Of a DNA stretch of 64,000 nt, positions 8,153 through 15,694 are shown piece by piece. Source of the DNA: CAZSAL01 sp964604825 (GTDB lineage Bacteria > Elusimicrobiota > Elusimicrobia > 2-01-FULL-59-12); the NCBI GenBank assembly GCA_964604825.1, contig CAZSAL010000006.1, positions 16,413 through 80,412 on the forward strand. Direction: 5' to 3'. The notes under the pieces were generated by a model. The model searched no databases. It worked only from the letters and a program-made list of their open reading frames with translations, and was not told the origin of the DNA. Both the position numbers and the translations under genes were made by a program. The stretch's first letter is position 1. Each line of letters begins with the position of its first letter.

Positions 8153-9975
8153 GTGATTGCCGCTTAATCGTCTGCTGGTCAGCAGGAGGTCAGGACATTC
8201 CGTGGCTTGAGCCACTGGCAGAAAACCTGCCTTCCTTACTAAGGATCACCACGGGTGACTCGGATGAGGGAGCGCGCATATACGATTTCGGCTCCTGGAT
8301 TGAGCGCAACCGCGATCTTCCCGCGTCACTTTTGTGCAATTATTTCATGTCCGAATCTGCTGTGCCGCAACTGCACATGCCTTCGTGCCCGCCGGATCAA
8401 TGTGTGCTTCCTTTTCTTAACACCATAAGCAAAGCTTTCTCATGGATCGTGCTTACTGGGCCGGTTGATTTATCTCCCGGAATGATAGCCTGGCTGGAAA
8501 ATGCCGGAACGCTGTTTTGGGATGTGTCCAGTGATACGTATCCGCGTTTCCAGACCGTTCGCGAAGAGTTAGCGAACCAACATTTCCCCTATTCGTTTTC
8601 AAAAATCATCTGGTCCGGGGAGGATATTCCTGCCGATGTTCAGGCGCTGCAGCAAATGCCGCCCACAACTGGGAAAGAGTTCCACGAGGCGATAGCTTCC
8701 TTGCAAAAGAGCCTGGAGACTGTTCCTATTATGTCTCCCACGAAAAAATCCTGCGTAGATTCAAAGAATCTCGAGGAATTCAAAGAGCGCCTTCAACCGC
8801 AGATTCTGGAACAGCTGAAAGGCACGGGAAACAGTTCCGTCCAGACGCGTGAAAAGGCTGAAGCCACGCTGACTGCCTGCCTGGCCGGAGATCCTTCGAT
8901 TGCCGGGGATCGTCAGACTCGCGAAAAGATTTATCAAAAGGTTCTGGAAGACGTTCTGGGATTGGGGGAGCTTGAACCTTTACTGAAAGATCCCACCGTA
9001 TCCGAAATCATGGTCAACAGCCGTGAAAAAGTCTTCGTCGAACGCCGCGGCAGGCTTGAATTCACAGACGTGCATTTTCCCAGCGATGCACAGATCCGCA
9101 CGCTGATCGATCGCATTATCGCGCCCATAGGGCGGCGGGTGGATGAAAGCATGCCTTTGTGCGACGCCCGCCTTGCCGACGGATCTCGCGTGAATATCGT
9201 GATCCCTCCGCTGGCGCTCGATGGGCCTTCCATCACCATACGTAAATTCTCGGAAAACAAACTGGGATTCCCGCAGCTGATTTCATTCGGTTCGCTAAAT
9301 GAGGAAATGACCGGCTATCTGGATCGGACCATTAAGGAAAAGAAAAACATCGTTGTTTCAGGCGGTACAGGAAGCGGCAAAACAACTCTGCTTAACGCTC
9401 TTGCGGGACTGATCCCCGATGATGAGCGTATCGTTACAATTGAAGACGCTGCGGAGCTTCGTCTGGGAAAGCCGCATGTCGTACGCCTGGAAAGCCGCCC
9501 GCCTAATGCGGAGGGACAGGGCGCTATTCCCATCCGGCGCCTGGTAATCAATGCCCTGCGCATGAGGCCGGATAGAATCGTTGTAGGCGAGTGCCGCGGC
9601 GGCGAGGCGCTCGACATGCTGCAGGCCATGAATACCGGCCATGATGGGTCGCTCACCACAGTCCATGCAAATTCTCCCCGCGACGCTCTGGGCCGGATCG
9701 AAACGCTCGTGCTTATGGCGGGAATAGACCTGCCGGTTCGCGTTGTCCGTGAACAAATACGCAGCGCGGTGCACGTGATTGTCCAGCAGGCGCGCCTTGG
9801 CGATGGAAGCCGCAAGATTATTTCCATCACGGAACTCACCGGAATGGAAGAAGATCGCCTGACCACTCAGGAGCTTTTCCGTTTCAGAAAAACCGGACAG
9901 GACGCTGATGAACGATACCTCGGAGTATTTGAGAGCACCGGATTACGCTCCTGGCATTTGAAGGGTAACACATGA
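8149..9975 (+). CDS. cpaF: CpaF/TadA pilus ATPase with extra N-terminal CpaE/TadZ-like domain
   Basis: 608 residues, GTG start overlapping the cpaB stop. From about residue 210 on this is a standard secretion ATPase of the CpaF/TadA family: DPTVSEIMVN, RVDESMPLCDARLADGSRVN, Walker A GGTGSGKTT at 405-413, the Asp box region, RMRPDRIVVGECRGGEALDML and GHDGSLTTVHAN. It powers Flp pilus assembly at the inner membrane. CpaF is usually 420-480 residues; the additional N-terminal 190 residues have the hydrophobic pattern of CpaE/TadZ (SWIVLTGPVDLSP ... ENAGTLFWDVSSD) but no P-loop. No separate cpaE is seen in the locus, so I read this as a fusion with a degenerate CpaE. The ATPase assignment is firm; the fusion is inference. 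Confidence 0.93.
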   Translation: MSDCRLIVCWSAGGQDIPWLEPLAENLPSLLRITTGDSDEGARIYDFGSWIERNRDLPASLLCNYFMSESAVPQLHMPSCPPDQCVLPFLNTISKAFSWIVLTGPVDLSPGMIAWLENAGTLFWDVSSDTYPRFQTVREELANQHFPYSFSKIIWSGEDIPADVQALQQMPPTTGKEFHEAIASLQKSLETVPIMSPTKKSCVDSKNLEEFKERLQPQILEQLKGTGNSSVQTREKAEATLTACLAGDPSIAGDRQTREKIYQKVLEDVLGLGELEPLLKDPTVSEIMVNSREKVFVERRGRLEFTDVHFPSDAQIRTLIDRIIAPIGRRVDESMPLCDARLADGSRVNIVIPPLALDGPSITIRKFSENKLGFPQLISFGSLNEEMTGYLDRTIKEKKNIVVSGGTGSGKTTLLNALAGLIPDDERIVTIEDAAELRLGKPHVVRLESRPPNAEGQGAIPIRRLVINALRMRPDRIVVGECRGGEALDMLQAMNTGHDGSLTTVHANSPRDALGRIETLVLMAGIDLPVRVVREQIRSAVHVIVQQARLGDGSRKIISITELTGMEEDRLTTQELFRFRKTGQDADERYLGVFESTGLRSWHLKGNT

Positions 9976-10601
9976 TCATTTTCCTGCTGGTGGCTACCGC
10001 TTTTTCAATTGCCGCACCCAGGTTGATTCGCAAACACCGGGCAAAAAAACATCGGATGCTTCTGGCCAGACAGTTTCGGGCTTCCCTGCAGAACATGGTC
10101 CATGCGCTGCGGGTTGGGGTGGGATTCCAGCAGTCTCTGGAACGCGCTGCCGAGGAATCCGATCCGCCGATAACGGCGGAATGGCGGCAGTTGGTTCAGG
10201 GCCTGCGCATCGGTCAGTCTCTTCCGGAAGCTCTGGCTTTTTTCCAAAATCGCATGTGTATCGCCGAAGCCCGGTCGTTTGCTACTGCCGTAAAAGTAAC
10301 GCGAGAAACCGGGGGATCTCTTTCCGAAGTACTGGAAACGCTTTCCACCACCCTGCAGGAGCGGGAAATGCTGCGCGAAAAACTTTCGGCCCTGACGGCA
10401 CAGGGGAGGGGATCCGGATACCTGTTGAGCGTGCTGCCTTTTCTGGTACTTGCCGGCCTTATATTAATCGCTCCGGAAATGGCCCTGCCGCTTTTCCGGA
10501 CAGCGATGGGACAGGCTCTGCTGGCCGGCGTGATTGTCTTCGTATCTATCGGGCTGCTGGTTATCCAGCGGATTGTCAGCATAGGAGAACCCGATGAATA
10601 A
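9972..10601 (+). CDS. tadB: TadB-like inner-membrane platform protein
   Basis: 209 residues starting at an ATGA overlap with cpaF. A hydrophobic N-terminus is followed by the type II secretion F domain (residues about 35-150: FRASLQNMVHALRVGVGFQQSLERAAEES, in part GQSLPEALAFF, then ETGGSLSEVLETLS) and two C-terminal membrane helices. It is shorter than typical TadB (about 280-320), lacking the extended N-terminal membrane part. It forms the inner-membrane platform with TadC on which the CpaF ATPase acts. The last 8 bases overlap the next gene. Confidence 0.85.
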   Translation: MIIFLLVATAFSIAAPRLIRKHRAKKHRMLLARQFRASLQNMVHALRVGVGFQQSLERAAEESDPPITAEWRQLVQGLRIGQSLPEALAFFQNRMCIAEARSFATAVKVTRETGGSLSEVLETLSTTLQEREMLREKLSALTAQGRGSGYLLSVLPFLVLAGLILIAPEMALPLFRTAMGQALLAGVIVFVSIGLLVIQRIVSIGEPDE

Positions 10602-11097
10602 CCCGATAGAGCAGCTCAATCAATGGCGCGCCAAACAAAAACAGAAGAAGCGCATTGATGCGGCGCTTCCCGCGGCGCTGGACCTGATGGCTCTCGTTAT
10701 GCAGGCCGGTTTGGATTTCCAGGTTGCTCTTCAAAAATACGTCCAGGAAGGACCGGCTGGACCGCTTAAAGAGGAATGGACCGCCCTTCAACAGGAGCTG
10801 GCATTGGGCGCCTCGCGTAAAGACGCGCTGAAGCATCTGGCACAACACACCTGTTCCGACGCTCTGCGAGAAACCGCCCGCGCCCTGACACAGGGACTGG
10901 AGCTTGGATCAAGCCTGGCGCCTCTTTTGAAAATGCAGGCTCGCAGTCTCAGGCAGAAAATGGCCTTTGCGGCTGAAAAAAAGGCGGCTCAAGCTCCGCT
11001 GAAGCTTCTTTTCCCGCTTTTTGTATTCATCTTCCCAACCATCCTGGCCGTTCTGATCGGACCTATTATTATGTCTATAGCGGCCGGAGGGAGTTGA
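10594..11097 (+). CDS. tadC: TadC-like inner-membrane platform protein (short)
   Basis: 167 residues, about half the length of usual TadC. It carries one type II secretion F-like domain (ALDLMALVMQAGLDFQVAL, then LALGASRKDALKHLA and LTQGLELGSSLAPLLK) and one C-terminal membrane helix (LLFPLFVFIFPTILAVLIG). Position after tadB and the domain content support TadC. The N-terminal transmembrane part is missing, in line with the generally trimmed proteins of this locus. Confidence 0.83.
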   Translation: MNNPIEQLNQWRAKQKQKKRIDAALPAALDLMALVMQAGLDFQVALQKYVQEGPAGPLKEEWTALQQELALGASRKDALKHLAQHTCSDALRETARALTQGLELGSSLAPLLKMQARSLRQKMAFAAEKKAAQAPLKLLFPLFVFIFPTILAVLIGPIIMSIAAGGS

Positions 11098-11098
11098 A

Positions 11099-11989
11099 TT
11101 GAAAATCATTGAGATAAAGATATGGGTTGCCGCCTTTTTCTGTCTTCTATTGTTGCATGGCTGGTATTTTTGCCACAGCATCAACGAACAGGAATCCCTT
11201 ATGCGCCGCAGGATAGTCAAAACCGCTGGTGAGCTGATTGAAAAAGCTCATGAGTCGCAGGATGATCTGGAAGCGCAGAAAATTGTTCATGCTTTTGGTC
11301 TGGGCAGCGCAATTCATTACGCGGCGGTTGTTGATAACGCGGGGAAAGCCCTTGCCCATTCTGATCCTGCCTATATAGGTCAACGATGGATTCCGGCATC
11401 GTCAGGCGCTGGTTTTCTGTGGCGCCTGAGACTTCAAAACAATACGCATTCCTGGGGAACCCTGGTGATCGAGGGATCGCGAAGCCTGAGAAACGCGGAA
11501 TTGCTGATGGAAGGGGTTTTGATATCCATATTAATCATGCTGACAACAACAGGAATCTGGCGACGTGAACGATTCTGGGAATTAATCCAGAAGAATCAAC
11601 AGCATGAAATTACAAATCGTGTACTTGAATGGGAACAGGAAAAAGCCCGGCAGAACAAACAAATTCACAGCACTCTGGACCAGATGGCGGAATTACATCA
11701 ACAAATCGATCACCTGTTGAACGTAATGGATAAACCAATGATCCTCCTGGATTCGCGCCAGCGATTAACAGCCGCGAACCATACCGCCACAGACATGTTC
11801 CAGCTGGAGGGAAGTATTGGCCGCTCCTGGCAGGATGTTGCCCGCATGGAATCTTTTGGCCCGCTGCTTAAAACCTCCATCGACAAACCCGGGCTAATGG
11901 TTTCCGTAGACGACCTGCCTGTCTCCATGGAAACCTGGCTGTCCCCCGAAAATAAATTGATCGGAACCTTAATTTTTGGCGAGAAATAA
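11099..11989 (+). CDS. Membrane sensor-like protein with PAS domain, no output domain
   Basis: 296 residues from a TTG at 11099 with GGAGG upstream, 1 base after tadC. Layout: a membrane helix at about 6-25, a periplasmic region of about 110 residues (IHYAAVVDNAGKALAHSDP resembles a PAS/Cache-like sensor), a second helix near 138-155, a coiled-coil stretch at about 160-205, and a cytoplasmic PAS-like domain (LLNVMDKPMILLDSRQRLTA) to the end. There is no histidine kinase, GGDEF or EAL domain. It may tune pilus assembly by protein contact. Last gene of the Tad operon; the partner is unknown. Confidence 0.65.
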   Translation: MKIIEIKIWVAAFFCLLLLHGWYFCHSINEQESLMRRRIVKTAGELIEKAHESQDDLEAQKIVHAFGLGSAIHYAAVVDNAGKALAHSDPAYIGQRWIPASSGAGFLWRLRLQNNTHSWGTLVIEGSRSLRNAELLMEGVLISILIMLTTTGIWRRERFWELIQKNQQHEITNRVLEWEQEKARQNKQIHSTLDQMAELHQQIDHLLNVMDKPMILLDSRQRLTAANHTATDMFQLEGSIGRSWQDVARMESFGPLLKTSIDKPGLMVSVDDLPVSMETWLSPENKLIGTLIFGEK

Positions 11990-12214
11990 TTCACATGCCC
12001 GTCAGAAATTTCCTACAATACATTCAGACTTCTTCCGATACTCTTTCCAATCAATGTGTTGCAAAATGTTTCACATCAGGAATGTCGCTGTCGGGGTCTC
12101 GTGGCACAGAATGCCGTTTTAGTTCCTCTGCGGAGCGCTAACCTTTCTGTCCCAGACGTATTTTCTAAAACTTTATAAACCCTGAGTGGGAACCAGCTTT
12201 TCGGCCGGTGCCTC

Positions 12215-12254
12215 AGCTACAGGTTCTATCGGCGTCGATATGGCGCGGGTAGCT
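12215..12254. other. Two-part hairpin in the spacer after the pilus operon
   Basis: AGCTAC (12215-12220) and GTAGCT (12249-12254) enclose a second hairpin, TATCG-GCGT-CGATA (12227-12240). It lies about 36 bases upstream of the small gene at 12291 and could be a leader structure. Nothing else recognisable was found between 11990 and 12290; there is no clear terminator for the Tad operon. Confidence 0.35.
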
Positions 12255-12290
12255 ATTTAATTTGCGAAGAGGAGATGTTTTTGTAATCAA

Positions 12291-12428
12291 ATGATTTGTT
12301 ATTTCTGCGACGTAGACAAAGAAGATCCGGCCCACGATGATTACCACGAGGCTTTGCTGAAATCGTTGTCTGAACCGGCAAAACCCAGTAACCAGAAAGA
12401 AGAACCTGTATTTACGGTGAGATCGTAA
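12291..12428 (+). CDS. Small CxxC protein, hypothetical
   Basis: A 45-residue frame from ATG to TAA: it begins MICYFCDVDKEDPAHDDYHE, so it has a CxxC pair (Cys3, Cys6) followed by Asp, His and Glu residues that could bind a metal, and ends hydrophilic. The nearest ribosome-binding-like GAGGAG is 17 bases away from the ATG, too far to be convincing, and there is another ATG with only two sense codons in between. The 3' end faces the 3D-domain gene 1 base away. Coding status is uncertain. Confidence 0.35.
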   Translation: MICYFCDVDKEDPAHDDYHEALLKSLSEPAKPSNQKEEPVFTVRS

Positions 12429-12429
12429 C

Positions 12430-13362
12430 CTACCAGCTGTTCGATTTATCCAGCAGGTAGACTGTGACTTTGCGGTGGTTGTACTTCACTTCCTCGTACT
12501 TATCCTTCACCGCCAGATCCACGCGCAGGCCTTTGATCGCGCTTCCGGTGTCATCCGCGTAGGCATAGCCGTATCCGGGAATGTAGAGGCGGGTTTTGAG
12601 CGGGATCACACGCGGATCAACCGCCACCAGGCCGCGCTGCAGCTTGTGCCCTCCGAAAGTAGTGTCTGAAGGAACCATTGGGTCGCCGACATAGTATGCG
12701 GTAGCGAGCATCGTGTACGTCCGCGCTTTAGCCAGGTCGTAGGTCTTTATCGGCTGTCCTTTGGCGTTAAAAAGCGTAAGCGTGTACATCGGGTGCTTCT
12801 TGATTTTTACCCGGACAACTTTCTGCGAGACTTCCGCGCCGTCGTAAAGGCGGTGATCGATGGTTTCAACCCGATCCGCGGAGCTGCCCCGTTCCACAAG
12901 CACCCGGCGCAGGTTCTGGCGCGTGCGCAGGGCGGAGGCTATCCGAAGCGGCACATGCTTTACGACATCCTCGCTGCGGTGCGTGACCCTTGTCACTTTG
13001 ATCGCCATGCCGCGCTGAAGCGGCGTCACCTGGGGGGGCGCAACTATATCTTCCTTATATAAGGGGATCTGCTCCTTCCGCAGCATGTCCCCAACGGTCT
13101 TCAGGTCCCGCACTACCACCCGGCGCGACTTCCCTCCCATGATCAGGAAAATTGTGGGGTTTCTTAGCCAGTATATGCCCCCTCCGGCCACGACAAAAAG
13201 AAGCGCCAGCGCAAGCATCGCAACAGGATGGTGGCGCAGCTTCCGGTTGATACCCTCTCCCCTGGCGGGAGAGGGTGGGGGTGAGGGGGGGATAAAACTA
13301 TTCAAGCCCCTCACCCGACCTTTCAGGTCGGCCTCTCCCCAGAAGGGAGAGGCAGTACTCAC
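12430..13362 (-). CDS. YabE-like protein: DUF348, G5 and 3D domains
   Basis: 310 residues, GTG start overlapping the tatD stop. After an N-terminal part encoded by a palindromic repeat comes a membrane helix at about 48-66. Then follow a ubiquitin-like DUF348 domain (GGKSRRVVVRDLKTVGDML), a G5 domain (MAIKVTRVTHRSEDVV) and a C-terminal 3D domain with its Asp residues (YADDTGSAIKGLRVDLAV). The same domain set occurs in Bacillus YabE and actinobacterial Rpf-like proteins, where 3D/G5 proteins act on or bind peptidoglycan, and it sits after metG and tatD as in Bacillus. It is probably anchored in the inner membrane, facing the periplasm. Lytic transglycosylase-like activity is inferred from the family. 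Confidence 0.85.
   Translation of the reverse strand: MSTASPFWGEADLKGRVRGLNSFIPPSPPPSPARGEGINRKLRHHPVAMLALALLFVVAGGGIYWLRNPTIFLIMGGKSRRVVVRDLKTVGDMLRKEQIPLYKEDIVAPPQVTPLQRGMAIKVTRVTHRSEDVVKHVPLRIASALRTRQNLRRVLVERGSSADRVETIDHRLYDGAEVSQKVVRVKIKKHPMYTLTLFNAKGQPIKTYDLAKARTYTMLATAYYVGDPMVPSDTTFGGHKLQRGLVAVDPRVIPLKTRLYIPGYGYAYADDTGSAIKGLRVDLAVKDKYEEVKYNHRKVTVYLLDKSNSW
13253..13352. repeat. GC-rich palindromic element inside the 3D-protein gene
   Basis: Three hairpins in about 100 bases: CCCTCTCCC/GGGAGAGGG, GACC/GGTC and CCTCTCCC/GGGAGAGG, with CCCCTCAC/GTGAGGGG type pairing across the unit. The frame stays open through it and it encodes the first 37 or so residues of the protein, Pro/Gly-rich. 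Similar elements lie in holB, rlmD and near the right edge of the window. Confidence 0.75.
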
Positions 13363-14168
13363 TTAATGCGGAAAAGGACTCGTGCATTGCGCGTGGTCCT
13401 TTCGGCGATTTCGTCCGTGGTTTTGCGCTTAATCTTTGCCACTGCCGCGGCTATTGCGGGAATCTGCGCCGGGTCGTTGCGCTGGCCGCGGATAGCCTGG
13501 GGCGGCAGGTAGGGGCAGTCCGTTTCCAGAACCATGCGCTCCACCGGGAAGCGCAGGACGTTTTCCTGCAGCAGCTTGGCATTCGGATATGTCACCGGGC
13601 CGTCTATGCCCATGAGGAACCCGTGCATCATATAGACTTGAGCGTCCGAAAAGACTCCGGAAAAGCAGTGGATAACGCCGTTCGGCCTGGGCAATTCGAA
13701 TTTCGGCGCTGTTTCGGGATAATATTCGAGAAGCACTTTTTGCAGGTCCGCATGCGCGTCGCGGCAATGTATAACGACGGGTTTGTCCAGTTCCCGCGCA
13801 AGGTCAAGCTGCCTGCGGAAAAGGCACTCCTGTTCCTCCCTGGTGTTGCGCATGCGAAAGTAATCCAGCCCGAATTCGCCGATAGCCACAACTTTGGGAT
13901 TTTTCAGAAGTTCCCTCAACCGTTTTTCCAGAGAAGGCCATTGATCCGGACCGGAATCGTGCGCATGATGAGGGTGAATGCCGAGGCTGGCGTAAATGAA
14001 GGAATATTTTTCGGTTAAGTCGACGGCAGCATCCCAGTTTTCCGGAGATTCCGCAATTTCCACCATGTATCTGACCCGCGCGACGTATGCCCGGGCGATT
14101 ACCTCGCTCCGGTCTGAATCAAACTGGCCGTCCGTCAGATGCATGTGGGTTTCGAAGAAGTCTGTCAT
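13359..14168 (-). CDS. tatD: TatD family metal-dependent deoxyribonuclease
   Basis: 269 residues. The TatD amidohydrolase signature is clear: ETHMHL near the N-terminus (HxH metal ligands), GIHPHHA, IGEFGLDYF, VIHCRDAH, HCFSG and LETDCPYLPP. TatD enzymes are cytoplasmic Mg-dependent DNases with roles in repair and DNA degradation. Its start overlaps the metG stop (ATGA), within the tmk-holB-metG-tatD-3D string. Confidence 0.95.
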   Translation of the reverse strand: MTDFFETHMHLTDGQFDSDRSEVIARAYVARVRYMVEIAESPENWDAAVDLTEKYSFIYASLGIHPHHAHDSGPDQWPSLEKRLRELLKNPKVVAIGEFGLDYFRMRNTREEQECLFRRQLDLARELDKPVVIHCRDAHADLQKVLLEYYPETAPKFELPRPNGVIHCFSGVFSDAQVYMMHGFLMGIDGPVTYPNAKLLQENVLRFPVERMVLETDCPYLPPQAIRGQRNDPAQIPAIAAAVAKIKRKTTDEIAERTTRNARVLFRIK

Positions 14169-15694
14169 TCTTTTCTAGGAAAAAGCGGGGCGGCTTTGCG
14201 GATCTTCTGGCCCGCGGGAATGGATACCGCGGCCAGGTCCGAAATATCATCTCCATGATGCCTGAGATCGTCATCATGGCCCAGCTGAGTCCATATGGAC
14301 TGCGCAGTCTGCGGCATTACGGGTGCCAGATGAAGAGCTATAACCTTCATAGCCAGAAGGGCCTGGCGCAGGACTTCATGACACTCCGGCAGGGATGTTT
14401 TTGCCAGTTTCCAGGGCGCCTTGGCTTCAATAAAACCATTCGTACGGTCCACTGCGCGCAAAAGAGTAGCCAGTGCAAGATGGAATTCCAGGCGGTCCAA
14501 CTGGCCGCCGTAGGGCTTCAAATCGTCGACTACTGCGCTTAAAAGTTCGCCGGAAGCTCCGGGAAGCGCGGCAGGAACCGCCGCCCCGCAGTATTTTTCC
14601 ACCATGGTAAGGGCGCGAGAAACAAGATTGCCCAGATCATTTGCGAGCGCGGCATTGTAAGCCGTTTTCATCAGGCCGACTGTGAAATCACCGTCGGCGC
14701 CGAAGGGGAAAGCCGAAAGGAGCAAAAAGCGCGTACCGTCAATGCCGAAATCCTTTATCAGTTCCGGATGGCGCACCACATTGCCAAGGCTTTTGGACAT
14801 TTTCTGCCCGTTAACGGTGAAAAATCCGTGGGCAAAGACTTTTTTCGGCATTTTCATGCCCGCAGCCATCAACATGGCCGGCCAGACTACGGCATGGAAC
14901 CAGAGAATGTCTTTGGCCATGAGATGCAGGTCGGCAGGCCACCATTCCTCGAACCGCCCCGAATCATCCGGGAAGCCGGCGCCCGTTATATAGTTGGTCA
15001 GGGCGTCGACCCAGACGTAGGTCGTCTGCGACCGGTCCCAGGGCAATGGAATGCCCCAGGCCAGCGTAGCCCGCGACATGCTGATGTCGTTGATATTCTG
15101 CTTCAGCTTGCCTATGATCTCGTTCCGGCGTTCAAGGGGGAAGATTTCGAAATGGCTGGGGTGTTCCGGATCGGTAATAGCCTTGAGCAGGTCGTCCCGC
15201 AGATGTGACAGGCGGAAAAAGTAATTGTCCTCGCTCTGCACCTCCGGAGTGATCCGGTGGTCCGGACACAGTCCGTCCATAAGCTCCTCGTCCGTATAGA
15301 AGCGTTCACACTGCACACAGTATTTGCCCTGATATCGCGCCTTAAAAATAAGCCCCTTTTCCCAGAGCAGTTTCAGAAAGGCCTGCACCGCTCTCGCATG
15401 CTCCGGTGCGGTTGTCCTGATGAACGAATCGTTGGTGATGTCTAGGGCCTTCCAGGCATCCTTAAACTGCGCGGATATCTCATCGCAGTACTGCTGCGGC
15501 TCTTTATTGTGCGCAGCCGCGGCCTGAGCGATTTTGGTCCCGTGCTCGTCAGTGCCCGTAAGAAAAAATACCTCGTCCCCGATCAGGCGGTGCCAGCGCG
15601 CCAGCACGTCCGCAGCCAGTGTTGTATAGGCATGGCCGATATGCGGGATATCGTTCACGTAATAAATGGGAGTGGTTACAAAAAATTTGGTCAT
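14165..15694 (-). CDS. metG: Methionyl-tRNA synthetase
   Basis: 509 residues. Class I signatures: HIGH at 18-21 (DIPHIGHAYTT) and KMSKS at 298-302 (NGQKMSKSLGN). A short zinc-knuckle-like insert (CVQCERFY ... LCPDH) is present. The C-terminal tRNA-binding domain found in some MetRS is absent; this is the short form seen in many bacteria. It charges initiator and elongator tRNA-Met. The start overlaps the holB stop (ATGA). Confidence 0.96.
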   Translation of the reverse strand: MTKFFVTTPIYYVNDIPHIGHAYTTLAADVLARWHRLIGDEVFFLTGTDEHGTKIAQAAAAHNKEPQQYCDEISAQFKDAWKALDITNDSFIRTTAPEHARAVQAFLKLLWEKGLIFKARYQGKYCVQCERFYTDEELMDGLCPDHRITPEVQSEDNYFFRLSHLRDDLLKAITDPEHPSHFEIFPLERRNEIIGKLKQNINDISMSRATLAWGIPLPWDRSQTTYVWVDALTNYITGAGFPDDSGRFEEWWPADLHLMAKDILWFHAVVWPAMLMAAGMKMPKKVFAHGFFTVNGQKMSKSLGNVVRHPELIKDFGIDGTRFLLLSAFPFGADGDFTVGLMKTAYNAALANDLGNLVSRALTMVEKYCGAAVPAALPGASGELLSAVVDDLKPYGGQLDRLEFHLALATLLRAVDRTNGFIEAKAPWKLAKTSLPECHEVLRQALLAMKVIALHLAPVMPQTAQSIWTQLGHDDDLRHHGDDISDLAAVSIPAGQKIRKAAPLFPRKE

